Positions 23,277-32,477 of a stretch of DNA of 64,000 bases are shown piece by piece. The notes below the pieces were generated by a model. It saw only the letters and a program-made list of their open reading frames with translations, searched no databases and had not been told where the DNA came from. Both the position numbers and the translations under genes were made by a program. This stretch comes from Marinococcus halophilus (GTDB taxonomy: Bacteria > Bacillota > Bacilli > Bacillales > Marinococcaceae). The DNA is taken from NCBI RefSeq assembly GCF_002265875.1, contig NZ_NPFA01000003.1, positions 62,001 through 126,000 on the forward strand. Reading direction: 5' to 3'. Positions within the stretch are counted from its first letter, which is position 1. Every line of letters starts with the position of its first letter.

Positions 23277-24404
23277 ATGAGCCAAATAACCCACCGCAGC
23301 GAAACCCGAGCAGTCAAAGTAGGTAATGTGACGATCGGTGGAAGCAATGAAGTAGTAGTACAAAGCATGACCACAACAAAAACCCACGATGTGGAAGCGA
23401 CCGTCGCAGAAATCCACCGTCTTGAAGAAGCCGGATGCCAGATTGTCCGTGTCGCATGCCCGCAGATGAAGGATGCTGAAGCAATTCCGAAAATTAAACA
23501 GCGTATCAATATTCCGCTCGTGGTCGATATCCACTTCGACTATAATATGGCTTTAAAAGCCATTGAGGGCGGCGCCGATAAAATCCGGATCAATCCTGGC
23601 AACATCGGCAAGCGGGAAAAAGTAGAAGAGGTTGTTGAAGCAGCCAAAGCCAAAGGCATTCCGATCCGTATCGGTGTGAACGCTGGCTCCCTCGAAAAAC
23701 GAATTCTTGATAAATACGGGTATCCAACTGCAGACGGAATGGTTGAAAGTGCTCTCTACCACATTTCCATTCTCGAAGAGCTCGGCTTTTACGATATCAT
23801 CGTTTCAATGAAAGCTTCGGACGTGCACCTTGCTATTGAAGCTTATGAAAAAGCAGCTCAAGCCTTCAGCTATCCGCTTCATTTGGGCATCACTGAATCA
23901 GGCACCCAGTTCGCCGGTACGGTTAAAAGTTCGGCCGGCCTTGGCGCTATTCTAAGTAAAGGCATCGGAAGTACACTGCGTATTTCTCTCAGTGCCGATC
24001 CGGTGGAGGAAGTAAAAGTAGGCCGCGAACTTCTGAAAACGTTCGGCCTTGCGTCGAACGCCGCTACACTTATTTCCTGCCCTACCTGCGGACGTATCGA
24101 AATTGACCTGATTAGTATTGCTAACGATGTCGAAGAGTATATATCCACAATTAAAGCCCCAATTAAAGTAGCAGTGCTCGGCTGCGCAGTTAATGGCCCT
24201 GGTGAGGCAAGAGAAGCCGATATCGGTATTGCCGGTGCAAAAGGCGAAGGTCTTCTTTTCCGCCACGGGGAAATCATCCGGAAGGTTCCGGAAGAAACCA
24301 TGGTGGAAGAACTGAAAATTGAAGTTGATAAAATTGCTGAAGAGCACTACGCTAAAGAGGCAGAAAAAGAACGCGAAGCTAAAGAAAAGGAACTGACGAA
24401 CTAA
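23277..24404 (+). CDS. ispG: 4-hydroxy-3-methylbut-2-enyl-diphosphate synthase IspG
   Basis: IspG catalyses the penultimate step of the non-mevalonate (MEP) isoprenoid pathway with a 4Fe-4S cluster. The 375-residue protein has an N-terminal TIM-barrel part ([37 protein letters not shown]) and the C-terminal cluster domain with CPTCGR and [25 protein letters not shown] lies before ATG 23277. It is transcribed alone and ends at a strong terminator shared with zur. ispH, the next pathway gene, is 10 kb away. Confidence 0.96.
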   Translation: MSQITHRSETRAVKVGNVTIGGSNEVVVQSMTTTKTHDVEATVAEIHRLEEAGCQIVRVACPQMKDAEAIPKIKQRINIPLVVDIHFDYNMALKAIEGGADKIRINPGNIGKREKVEEVVEAAKAKGIPIRIGVNAGSLEKRILDKYGYPTADGMVESALYHISILEELGFYDIIVSMKASDVHLAIEAYEKAAQAFSYPLHLGITESGTQFAGTVKSSAGLGAILSKGIGSTLRISLSADPVEEVKVGRELLKTFGLASNAATLISCPTCGRIEIDLISIANDVEEYISTIKAPIKVAVLGCAVNGPGEAREADIGIAGAKGEGLLFRHGEIIRKVPEETMVEELKIEVDKIAEEHYAKEAEKEREAKEKELTN

Positions 24405-24413
24405 GCTTCTCGT

Positions 24414-24454
24414 GCAAAAGAGGTCCACCCGTTGCGGGTGGACCTCTTTTTTGC
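24414..24454. terminator. bidirectional terminator between ispG and zur
   Basis: Perfect hairpin AAAGAGGTCCACCCG, loop TTG-centred, and its complement, flanked by A-run and T-run. It separates the convergent genes ispG and zur. Confidence 0.92.
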
Positions 24455-24483
24455 TTTTATTGTTATCATCGCAGCTCCAGCGT

Positions 24484-24927
24484 TTATGCCGGTGCTGCTT
24501 CTCTTTGTTTTGCTCGTTTGCACTCAGCGCACAGGCCGTAAATCTCAAATTTATGACCGGTCACTTCAAAACCGCCGTCGACGTTTTCATTCAGCCAGTC
24601 CATCGGGCACGTTTCAATTTCTCTGGTTTTTCCACATTCAAGACAGATAAGATGATGATGGTGAGCCGTCGTTGAGCAGGAGAAACGAAAATGCATTTCG
24701 CCTTCAAGTTCGGTCATTTCAAGAATATCCATTTCTTCAAATATGGCCAGGTTTCGGTAGACAGTATCCACGCTCATTCCAGGGTAATTTTTTTGCAGGG
24801 ACTGCAGTACCTCTTTCGCTGTCAGGTAGCGCTTTTCATCAGAAAAGAGCTGAAGCAGTTCTTCGCGCTTCGCAGTATATTTAAACCCTTGTTCTTTCAT
24901 AATGTTAAGCGCTTTGGTGACGTTCAT
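24484..24927 (-). CDS. zur: Zur, zinc-responsive Fur-family repressor
   Basis: Zur represses zinc-uptake genes when bound to zinc. The 147-residue protein has a winged-helix N terminus (YTAKREELLQLF, SVDTVYRNLAIFEE), the regulatory His cluster TAHHHHLICLECGK and the structural Cys pair LCAEC. Start MNVTKALNIMKEQGFKYT closely resembles B. subtilis Zur (YqfV). GGAGGC precedes ATG 24925-24927. It lies downstream of the zinc importer genes, overlapping the last permease gene, so it is probably in the operon it controls. Confidence 0.95.
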   Translation of the reverse strand: MNVTKALNIMKEQGFKYTAKREELLQLFSDEKRYLTAKEVLQSLQKNYPGMSVDTVYRNLAIFEEMDILEMTELEGEMHFRFSCSTTAHHHHLICLECGKTREIETCPMDWLNENVDGGFEVTGHKFEIYGLCAECKRAKQREAAPA

Positions 24928-25765
24928 ATTTAAGCCTCCTGTTTCTTTTCCAGTTAATCCATGCTCTAAGAATTAAAGTGGCTAAAAGTATAAAAGCAGC
25001 TGTTACCACCGTACCGCCGCCGGAAGCAACCCCAAAAAAGATGGAACCGGCCGCCCCGGCTGCCACAGAGATCTCCCCGATTATAACAGCTATCAGAAGC
25101 ATTCGTTTAAAGCCAGTGGCCCACTGCATTGCAGCCGCTGCCGGAAGCGTAATTAAAGCCCCTGCGAGCAGCACGCCGACAACCTGCATGGATGCCGATA
25201 TGACAATTGCAAGCAGCACAGCAAGCAGCACATTGAATATTTTAACCGGAATTCCAGCAGATGCCGCCATTTCTTCATCAAAGGAAAGAAACATTAACTC
25301 TCTCCCAAACGCTGCAAGCAGCCCTAAAGCAACAACTGTCATCACCCCAATAAACCAAAGGTCTTCCATCTGCACTGAAACGACACTGCCAAACAGGTAG
25401 CCATACCACTCCGTCACCCCATCCGCAGATATGGACATAAACAGGGCGCTGAGCCCTACCGCCGCTGCCATTAGAATCGGAGCGGCAAGCTCCTGAAATC
25501 CTCCGTAGGTATGACGTACACGTTCGATAATCAGCGACCCGGCAAACGCAAATAAAAAACCGGTATACAAAGGATTAATTTCCCAAAAAGCCTGAAGATT
25601 ACCGGCGAGCACTCCGGCTGTCACTCCGGTAAGGGTGACGTGAGCGAGAGAATCTGCTATCAGCGAAGAGCGGCGCACAACTAAAAATGAACCGATCAAA
25701 GGTGCCGTCAGTCCAATTAACACCGCTGCTATAATGCTTCGTTCCACAAAATTAATATCAAACAT
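24905..25765 (-). CDS. zinc ABC transporter permease, second copy (ZnuB family)
   Basis: A 286-residue ABC-3-type permease with eight or nine membrane segments. The family motifs GSFLVVRRSSLIADSLAHVTLTG (near residue 25) and the FDEEMAASAG cytoplasmic loop are present. It is paralogous to the adjacent permease at 25814-26692 (same SLIAD/MIAD and FDEE motifs), so the two probably form a heterodimer. ATG at 25763-25765 has a weak ribosome site; a GTG three codons upstream is the alternative. It overlaps zur by 23 bases. Metal specificity is inferred from zur. Confidence 0.86.
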   Translation of the reverse strand: MFDINFVERSIIAAVLIGLTAPLIGSFLVVRRSSLIADSLAHVTLTGVTAGVLAGNLQAFWEINPLYTGFLFAFAGSLIIERVRHTYGGFQELAAPILMAAAVGLSALFMSISADGVTEWYGYLFGSVVSVQMEDLWFIGVMTVVALGLLAAFGRELMFLSFDEEMAASAGIPVKIFNVLLAVLLAIVISASMQVVGVLLAGALITLPAAAAMQWATGFKRMLLIAVIIGEISVAAGAAGSIFFGVASGGGTVVTAAFILLATLILRAWINWKRNRRLKYERHQSA

Positions 25766-25813
25766 AGCCGTCACTCTCTATTCTTTATTTTACACAATGA
25801 GCACTTTTTTGTG

Positions 25814-26692
25814 CTATTGATTTGCTTTGTCCGTCCATTTGGCCGCTTCCCACGGTCTCTGCCTTATTCGCCCAGCCACTTTTTCTGCCAGCACCACAAT
25901 TGTCCATATTGCAAATGAAATGACTGCTATTGTACCGCCGGAGCTGAGGTCATAATAATAAGAAACAAAAAATCCAGCCAGCACAGCCGCTTCTCCAAAC
26001 ACTATGGCATACAGGAACATGCTTTTAAAGTTGGAGGCAACACGGAGCGCTGCTGCGGCCGGCAGTGTAATTAAGGCAGAAACAAGCAGTACTCCTAAAA
26101 TAGATATGGAAGAAGCAACTACGACAGCCACGATGCCGGCAAATAATAAATTTACTCTCTGAACCGGAATTCCGTTTGCATCAGCCTGCTCCTCATCAAA
26201 AGCCAAAAACAATAATTCTTTGTAAAACAGCAGAAACAGCAGCAGCGACACAGCGGAAATGATGCCTATTACCATTGTGTCTGTGACGTTCACCGTGAGA
26301 ATACTTCCAAATAAAAAGTTAAAAAGATCGTTGTTAAAACCGTCTGCCAAAGAAATAAAAACAACTCCAAGCCCAATGGCCGAAGCCATTACTACTGGTA
26401 TTGAAAGCTCCTGAAATGTTTTAAACCGCCGGCGCAGGTATTCAATGATGAAGGAGACAATAAAAGTAAACAAAATGCCAGTGTAAAGAGGATTCCATTC
26501 GCTGAGCCAAACCCAGAAAGAAGCAAGCCAAAGGTGAAAGGCAATGCCGGTTAATGCCGTATGCGACATGGCATCGGCAATCATCGGTGTCTTTCTTACC
26601 ACCACAAAGACACCGGCAGCCGGAGCAACCACTCCAAGCATAAGGCCGATGATCAGCGCATATCTTAGAAAATCAAATTCCAGAAAAACCAT
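25814..26692 (-). CDS. znuB: zinc ABC transporter permease (ZnuB family)
   Basis: A 292-residue ABC-3 permease with the motif GVFVVVRKTPMIADAMSHTALTG and FDEEQADANGIPVQ, and eight or so membrane segments. The start ATG overlaps the znuC stop (TAATG) with GGGAGGAGCC just before it. It would pass zinc across the membrane, powered by ZnuC. With the next gene it makes two different permeases in one operon, while no substrate-binding lipoprotein gene is present nearby. Confidence 0.88.
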   Translation of the reverse strand: MVFLEFDFLRYALIIGLMLGVVAPAAGVFVVVRKTPMIADAMSHTALTGIAFHLWLASFWVWLSEWNPLYTGILFTFIVSFIIEYLRRRFKTFQELSIPVVMASAIGLGVVFISLADGFNNDLFNFLFGSILTVNVTDTMVIGIISAVSLLLFLLFYKELLFLAFDEEQADANGIPVQRVNLLFAGIVAVVVASSISILGVLLVSALITLPAAAALRVASNFKSMFLYAIVFGEAAVLAGFFVSYYYDLSSGGTIAVISFAIWTIVVLAEKVAGRIRQRPWEAAKWTDKANQ

Positions 26693-27468
26693 TAGGCTCC
26701 TCCCGCGTGGTGATCATGCTCATGGTGGATAATATGCACATCGTGCCCGTAAGTGCCGGCAAGATCACTTTCTTCAAACTCCCTCGTCGTTCCGTGAAAA
26801 TGAAGCTGCTGATTCAGGCAGGCCACTTTTGTTACATACTTGGTCATCGCTCCTACATCATGGGTGACAAGAATAAGAGTAATGCCCTTCTCTCTGTTCC
26901 AGTAGCTCAGTCTTTCATAGAATGACTGAGCCGAGGCAGCATCCACCCCCACGGTCGGTTCGTCCAGAATCAGCACCTCAGGGTCGCTTACAAGCGCGCG
27001 CGCAATAAATACCCGCTGCTGCTGTCCTCCGGAAAGCCGGCCCATATTTTTCTTTTTATAGCCAAGCATATCCACCTGTTCGAGAGCTTCGTGAATCCGC
27101 TGCTTGTCTTTGCGGTTCAAAAACCGGAGCAGCCCTTTTTTACCATACAGTCCCATCGCAACGACCTCATATACAGTTACCGGGAAGCCGGCATTAAAAC
27201 GATTTGCTTTTTGCGATACGTAGCCAATCTTCGGCCATTGATGAAAATGGCGGGCCGGAGTTCCAAACCAGCGGACTTCTCCTCTATATTGCTTATGCAG
27301 GCCTAACAGAATCCGTACAAGCGTGGATTTCCCTGAACCGTTCGGCCCAACCAGGCCGACAAAATCTCCGTGGTTTATATTCATATTGATGTCATCGAGC
27401 ACGAGTTCTGACTCGTAGCGAAAGGACAGGTGATTCACTTCAAGCAGCGTATTCGTTGAATCTTCCAT
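26692..27468 (-). CDS. znuC: zinc ABC transporter ATPase ZnuC with His-rich tail
   Basis: A 258-residue ABC ATPase: Walker A GPNGSGKST, Q-loop, signature LSGGQQQRVFIARAL, Walker B VLILDEPTVGVD and the H-loop in LVTHD. The C-terminal 17 residues are rich in histidine (HIIHHEHDHH) and could bind zinc directly, acting as a sensor or store. ATG at 27466-27468 follows an AAGGAGG ribosome site. First gene of the operon znuC, two permeases, zur. Confidence 0.92.
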   Translation of the reverse strand: MEDSTNTLLEVNHLSFRYESELVLDDINMNINHGDFVGLVGPNGSGKSTLVRILLGLHKQYRGEVRWFGTPARHFHQWPKIGYVSQKANRFNAGFPVTVYEVVAMGLYGKKGLLRFLNRKDKQRIHEALEQVDMLGYKKKNMGRLSGGQQQRVFIARALVSDPEVLILDEPTVGVDAASAQSFYERLSYWNREKGITLILVTHDVGAMTKYVTKVACLNQQLHFHGTTREFEESDLAGTYGHDVHIIHHEHDHHAGGA

Positions 27469-27498
27469 CAGGAAGCCTCCTTTTTTCCAAAAAACAAT

Positions 27499-27513
27499 TA
27501 AGAATGGTTACGA
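27499..27513 (-). promoter_or_regulatory. partial Zur box in the znuC leader
   Basis: On the minus strand TCGTAACCATTCTTA matches the left half of the Zur consensus TCGTAATnATTACGA perfectly, but the right half poorly. It lies just downstream of the predicted start of transcription, a good place for a repressor. Confidence 0.4.
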
Positions 27514-27528
27514 TTTATTGCTAGGAAA

Positions 27529-27557
27529 AGTATACAAAACCTTTTTGGTTCTGTAAA
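27529..27557 (-). promoter_or_regulatory. sigma-A promoter of the znu-zur operon
   Basis: TTTACA (27552-27557), 17-base spacer, TATACT (27529-27534) on the minus strand, about 60 bases before znuC. Confidence 0.7.
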
Positions 27558-27660
27558 TCTTCTTTGCTTAATCGTATATACAATTCATGGTTTTTCTTTG
27601 TATGATAGTTAATAGAAAAGCAGGCAACGAAATCAAATCCAATTCTAAGGAATGATGCAT

Positions 27661-29238
27661 ATGTTTCAAGCGAAAGAAAAAGTCGCCGTTATCGATATTG
27701 GCTCCAATTCCATTCGTCTTGTAATTAATGAAGTGGATGAAAAACGGGGCTACCGCGAACTTCATAATTTAAAAACCGTCGCCCGCCTAAGTAACCATAT
27801 TGATGATCAGGATGCGCTCACTGCTGAAGGGAGAGATATTCTGCTGCATACGCTGCAGCAGTTTGAAGAAGTTCTTCGTTTTCACGATGTTCAAACCATT
27901 CATGCCGTGGCCACCGCAGCTGTACGTGGTGCGTCCAACCGTGAAGAAATTCTGCAATACATTGAAGAACGCATTGATTTTCCTATCCGCGTGCTCTCCG
28001 GCGAGGAAGAAGCCTCTTACGGCTATCTGGCAGTCGTGAATTCCACCAGTCTATCTGAAGGTATTACGATTGATATTGGTGGTGGAAGTACAGAAGTGAC
28101 CATGTTCAAAAACAGGGAACTTGTACGCACTCACAGCTTTCCTTTTGGCGCTCTCACCTTAAAACAGAAATTCCTTCCAAATGATGATAAAATTACCTCA
28201 AGTAACTTAAAGCAAATGAATAAATGGATTGAAAAACAGTTCCAGAAGGTGCCCTGGTTAAAAAAGGAGGGTGAAAATCTTCCGGTTGTCGGTATCGGCG
28301 GCAGTTCCCGTAACATGGTGCTCGTCCACCAGGCTTCCATCAACTATCCCCTGGCCGGTTTGCATCAGTATTCCATGAGCGGTCGCGATATTGCTGAAAC
28401 CATGGACCTTCTTGAAAAATCAAGCTTATCGGAACGGGAAAACATCGAGGGTCTTTCCAAGGACCGGGCGGACGTTATTATCCCGGCAGTCCGGATCATT
28501 TCCCAGCTTTACAATCATATCGATGCCCCCTCCTATTTAATCAGCAATAAGGGTCTTCGTGACGGTCTGCTGTTTGAAGAGCTGCTTCGGGACAAAACAT
28601 ATCCTCATTTTCCGGACGTAATAGAAGAAAGCTTCTACCAGCTGAACCGTGAATTTGAGATTAATCCAGACTATGTGGATGAAGTCGGTAACATTGCTTC
28701 TTCTATGTACAATAGCCTCGAGCCTTATATTCCAAAATCCTATTTGCATGAAGATAATCATCGCCTGCTGAACCGGGCCGCCCAGGTGCTGTATATCGGA
28801 GAGTACATCAGCTCTGAGGCGAGCAGCCAGCATACTTTTTACATTTTAACCAACCGTTCCATCGATGGCATCATGCATGAAGAGCGCATAGCCATGTCCC
28901 TTGTATCATCCTTTAAATCAAAATCAATGTTTAAAGAGTTTGCAAAGCCGTTTCGTCCCTATCTTCAGAAAAACAGCCTAAAACGGCTCGAATTTCTCGG
29001 AAGCATCTTAAAGTTCTCTTATTCGCTCAATCGCACGCGCCGCAATATCGTTTCAGGGCTCGGCATTGACAAAGAAGGCAAAGAACTCCACTTCCACATT
29101 TATTGCCGCGAGGGGATGCATTCTGCTTTTGAAGAAGCCAAAGCAGATAAGTACAAAAAACACCTGGAGAAAATGATCAGCCGGGACGTGGTGCTTCATT
29201 TCCATGAACAGTCCCCCGTTTCTGCTTTTTCAAGCTGA
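27661..29238 (+). CDS. ppx: exopolyphosphatase Ppx
   Basis: Ppx removes terminal phosphate from polyphosphate and related enzymes also act on pppGpp. The 525-residue protein has the actin-like ATPase phosphate motifs AVIDIGSNSIRLVI and TIDIGGGSTEVTMF. AVATAAVRGASNREE and the C-terminal HD-like helical region are also present. ATG at 27661 is ten bases after AAGGA; two ATGs at 27652 and 27655 are too close. It precedes ppk on the same strand with 96 bases between. B. subtilis lacks this pair, so this is an insertion relative to that species. Confidence 0.92.
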   Translation: MFQAKEKVAVIDIGSNSIRLVINEVDEKRGYRELHNLKTVARLSNHIDDQDALTAEGRDILLHTLQQFEEVLRFHDVQTIHAVATAAVRGASNREEILQYIEERIDFPIRVLSGEEEASYGYLAVVNSTSLSEGITIDIGGGSTEVTMFKNRELVRTHSFPFGALTLKQKFLPNDDKITSSNLKQMNKWIEKQFQKVPWLKKEGENLPVVGIGGSSRNMVLVHQASINYPLAGLHQYSMSGRDIAETMDLLEKSSLSERENIEGLSKDRADVIIPAVRIISQLYNHIDAPSYLISNKGLRDGLLFEELLRDKTYPHFPDVIEESFYQLNREFEINPDYVDEVGNIASSMYNSLEPYIPKSYLHEDNHRLLNRAAQVLYIGEYISSEASSQHTFYILTNRSIDGIMHEERIAMSLVSSFKSKSMFKEFAKPFRPYLQKNSLKRLEFLGSILKFSYSLNRTRRNIVSGLGIDKEGKELHFHIYCREGMHSAFEEAKADKYKKHLEKMISRDVVLHFHEQSPVSAFSS

Positions 29239-29259
29239 ACGATGCTTTTTTCGTGGATC

Positions 29260-29291
29260 TTTACATGCACTTAACATTTCATTGATACAAT
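29260..29291 (+). promoter_or_regulatory. ppk promoter with Pho-box-like repeats
   Basis: Two hexamers close to the PhoP consensus, TTTACA (29260-29265) and TTAACA (29271-29276), and a weaker TTGATA (29282-29287) recur every 11 bases. The last overlaps a -10-like TACAAT (29286-29291). The layout resembles PhoP-activated promoters, where direct repeats replace the -35 element. Confidence 0.45.
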
Positions 29292-29334
29292 TGGCCCAGA
29301 AGTGAACAGGGTGTAAAGAAAGGCGGATTCTACT

Positions 29335-31443
29335 ATGACCGAAACGACACAGTCATATATTGACCTCAATAATCCAGCATATTATAACAACCGCGAAATC
29401 AGCTGGCTTGCTTTTAATGAACGGGTGCTTGAAGAAGCGCTTGATGAAACCAATCCGCTCCTTGAGCGCCTAAAGTTTTTAGGTATTTTCAGCTCCAACC
29501 TGGACGAGTTTTTCATGGTCCGGGTCGCAGGTTTAAAAGACCAGGTGAAAGCAGGATTTAATAAGCCTGAAAATAAAGCCGGGCTCACGCCGAAGCAGCA
29601 GCTCTCCGAAATCACTAAAAAAAATTCAGAGCTCGTACGACTGCAGGATCACTTTTTTACAGAAACAGCTGTACCGCTGTTAGCCTCGGAAAATATCCGT
29701 TTTCTTTCAACGCTCGAATTAAACAGCGGCCAGTATGAATATATTCAGGAATACTTCATGTCCAATATTATGCCGGTGCTGACACCAATGGCCGTCGATG
29801 CCTATCGTCCGTTTCCGATGCTGCTGAACAAGTCATTAAACCTGGCTGTACGGCTGCAAAAAGAGGATAGCGGAGAAAAGGAAAGCATCGCCATCGTACA
29901 GGTCCCCGGCGTGCTCCCGCGCTTCCTCGCACTTCCATCAGCCAACGGCAGCCGGGAGTATATACTGCTTGAGCAGGTGCTTGCCGAATTTATACACATG
30001 CTTTTCAGGGGGTTTTCCGTGGTAAGTGCTTCTCCGTTCCGGATTACCCGCAACGCGGATTTAACGATCCATGAAGAAGGCGCCCGCGATTTGCTCAGGG
30101 AAATTGAAAAGGAATTAAAAAAGCGCAAATGGGGCGCTGCCGTTCGCCTCGAATGCCAGCAAGGCATGATGGACGAATATATTCTTTCCTTTCTGCTCGA
30201 GGCTCTTGAGATTCATACGGACGATGTATATACGCTGAAGGGCCCGATCGATTTAACCTTTCTGTTTCCGCTCTGCGATGAACTAGGAGAGGCCTGGGAG
30301 CACCTTTCGTACGAAACGCTTATCCCTCAGCCGCCTGAAGATTTAATTGCCGACTCCGACGTGTTCAACGCTTCCGACGAACGGGATATTTTATTGCATC
30401 ATCCATACGAATCGTTCCAGCCGGTGATTGATTTTATTTCCAAATCTGCCGATGACCCTGATGTACTTGCCATTAAACAGACTCTTTACCGTGTCAGCGG
30501 GGACTCTCCTATTATTGCTGCGCTGGCAAGAGCTGCAGAGCAGGGTAAGCAGGTCACGGTACTTGTAGAGCTGAAAGCACGCTTTGACGAAGAAAATAAC
30601 ATCCAGTGGGCGAAGACCCTCGAAAAATCCGGGGTCCATGTCATTTATGGGATCACGTCGCTCAAAACTCACAGTAAAATTGTGCTGATCGTTAAAAAAA
30701 CAGCGGCCGGCATTAAACGGTATGTGCACCTCGGCACCGGGAATTATAACGATTCCACCGCCAAGGTATACACCGACATGGGCATGATTACCACCCGCCC
30801 GTCCTTCGGTGAGGATGCTACTAACTTTTTTAATCACTTAAGCGGGTTTTCCCAGCAGCCTTCCTGGAATGAGATCAGCACTTCTCCGGACGGGATCCGT
30901 GATGAGCTGCTCCAATTGATCCAGCGGGAAATTGAATGTCACCAGCGGGATGGGAACGGACGAATTATCGCGAAGATGAACTCTTTAACAGACAAGGACC
31001 TCATCATTAAACTGTATGAAGCTTCCAGGGCCGGCGTTCGCATCGAACTTATCGTGCGCGGTATTTGCTGCCTAAAACCGGGTATCCCCGGAGTAAGCGA
31101 AAATATCACCGTCCGAAGCATTGTCGGCCGATTTCTCGAGCATACCCGCATTTTTTATTTTGCCCACAGCGGCAGCGACTATTATTACTTGTCCTCGGCT
31201 GACTGGATGACACGCAATATGGAAAAACGGATCGAAATTATGTTTCCAGTTTATGAAGCTATTTTAAAGGAACGGCTCAACTCCATTTTACAGCTGATTC
31301 TGCAGGATAATGTCAAAGCACGGGAGCAGGACAGCAGCGGCCGTTATTATTACGTCGAGCCTTCCTCTGGAGAGCCTTCCATTAACAGCCAGCTCGTCTT
31401 ATTTGAGTGGGCATCAAGGTTTCTGGACATGAATAACGAATAA
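29335..31443 (+). CDS. ppk: polyphosphate kinase 1
   Basis: Ppk1 makes polyphosphate from ATP. The 702-residue length is normal. N-terminal NNREISWLAFNERVLEEA, the ATP-binding DEFFMVRVAGL, and the catalytic region with TSLKTHSKIVLIVKK (the HSK His is the likely phosphohistidine) are visible. Later signatures are HLGTGNYNDSTAKVYTD and RGICCLKPG. AAGGCGG lies before ATG 29335. It is probably expressed both from ppx read-through and from its own upstream element. Confidence 0.96.
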   Translation: MTETTQSYIDLNNPAYYNNREISWLAFNERVLEEALDETNPLLERLKFLGIFSSNLDEFFMVRVAGLKDQVKAGFNKPENKAGLTPKQQLSEITKKNSELVRLQDHFFTETAVPLLASENIRFLSTLELNSGQYEYIQEYFMSNIMPVLTPMAVDAYRPFPMLLNKSLNLAVRLQKEDSGEKESIAIVQVPGVLPRFLALPSANGSREYILLEQVLAEFIHMLFRGFSVVSASPFRITRNADLTIHEEGARDLLREIEKELKKRKWGAAVRLECQQGMMDEYILSFLLEALEIHTDDVYTLKGPIDLTFLFPLCDELGEAWEHLSYETLIPQPPEDLIADSDVFNASDERDILLHHPYESFQPVIDFISKSADDPDVLAIKQTLYRVSGDSPIIAALARAAEQGKQVTVLVELKARFDEENNIQWAKTLEKSGVHVIYGITSLKTHSKIVLIVKKTAAGIKRYVHLGTGNYNDSTAKVYTDMGMITTRPSFGEDATNFFNHLSGFSQQPSWNEISTSPDGIRDELLQLIQREIECHQRDGNGRIIAKMNSLTDKDLIIKLYEASRAGVRIELIVRGICCLKPGIPGVSENITVRSIVGRFLEHTRIFYFAHSGSDYYYLSSADWMTRNMEKRIEIMFPVYEAILKERLNSILQLILQDNVKAREQDSSGRYYYVEPSSGEPSINSQLVLFEWASRFLDMNNE

Positions 31444-31446
31444 AAC

Positions 31447-31480
31447 CACGCCCTGCACATTCATGAATGCGCAGGGCGTG
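31447..31480. terminator. 34-bp palindrome after ppk
   Basis: CACGCCCTGC and its complement GCAGGGCGTG flank a centre that is itself palindromic apart from one mismatch pair. There is no T-run on the plus side; the minus side continues GGTTTTATT. It may end transcription of ppk and of the opposing nfo, or bind a protein. The remaining 80 bases up to nfo show nothing clear. Confidence 0.5.
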
Positions 31481-31563
31481 CTTGTGATGGGAGAGGCCTA
31501 TCTCTTTGCTCCGTTTTGATTCCTCAGAAACCCAGATGTAATTTACACCCCTGTACCAGGCAT

Positions 31564-32460
31564 TTATACCTCTGCTGGCATGAGTTCATCCCGCCAGTTC
31601 GCCTTCCATTCTTTTTGTCTGAGCATAGCAATTTCATGCTTATACGGTGGTTGTTTGTTTTTCTTATCTGTGCCTACATAAGGTGTTTCTAATATTTTCG
31701 GCACAGATGCAAATGCCTCGTGGTGCACAATTTCCGCCAGCGTATTGTAGCCAATATACCCATAACCGATATTTTCATGGCGGTCTTTGCCTGCTCCGCG
31801 CTCGTTTTTACTGTCGTTAATATGAAGCACCTTCAGTCGGTCCAGGCCGACATAATGATCGAACGCTTCCAGGACGCCGTCAAGGTCTCCTGTGATATCG
31901 TAGCCCGCGTCGTGGGTGTGGCATGTATCAAAGCAGACGCTCAATTTATCATTGTGGGTTACTCCGCTGATAATCTCTGAAAGCTCCTCAAAGCTTCTTC
32001 CGCATTCCGACCCTTTTCCGGCCATTGTTTCAAGCGCGATTTGAACCTTCTGATCCGGATATATGACTTCATTTAATCCTTCAATGATTTTTTTAATTCC
32101 CGCCTCTGTGCCAGCTCCGACATGCGCACCCGGATGAAGTACGATCTGCTTTGCCCCGAGTGATTCGGCTCTGCTGATTTCATTGCGCAAAAAATCGACG
32201 CCCAACTGAAACGTTTCCGGCTTGGTGGTGTTGCCGATATTAATAATATACGGTGCGTGAACCACAACCTCCTGGATGCCATTTTCTTTCATATGCGCAT
32301 GCCCGTTTTCGATATTTAATTCTTCGATAGGTTTGCGCCTGGTGTTCTGCGGCGCTCCTGTGTAGATCATCATCGCTGTCGCTCCATACGAAGCCGCTTC
32401 TTCGCTCGAACCAAGAAGCATTTTTTTTCCGTTCATAGATACATGTGAGCCTAAAAGCAC
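31564..32460 (-). CDS. nfo: endonuclease IV (Nfo)
   Basis: AP endonuclease of base-excision repair with three zinc ions. The 298-residue protein has [36 protein letters not shown] and [44 protein letters not shown] and [20 protein letters not shown] carry metal ligands. GTG at 32458-32460 is the likely start because GAGGTGAT lies eight bases upstream and the N terminus then matches B. subtilis YqfS. An ATG two codons upstream overlaps the ribosome site. It follows cshB, as in B. subtilis. Confidence 0.95.
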   Translation of the reverse strand: MLLGSHVSMNGKKMLLGSSEEAASYGATAMMIYTGAPQNTRRKPIEELNIENGHAHMKENGIQEVVVHAPYIINIGNTTKPETFQLGVDFLRNEISRAESLGAKQIVLHPGAHVGAGTEAGIKKIIEGLNEVIYPDQKVQIALETMAGKGSECGRSFEELSEIISGVTHNDKLSVCFDTCHTHDAGYDITGDLDGVLEAFDHYVGLDRLKVLHINDSKNERGAGKDRHENIGYGYIGYNTLAEIVHHEAFASVPKILETPYVGTDKKNKQPPYKHEIAMLRQKEWKANWRDELMPAEV

Positions 32461-32477
32461 AGTCATCACCTCGGTTA

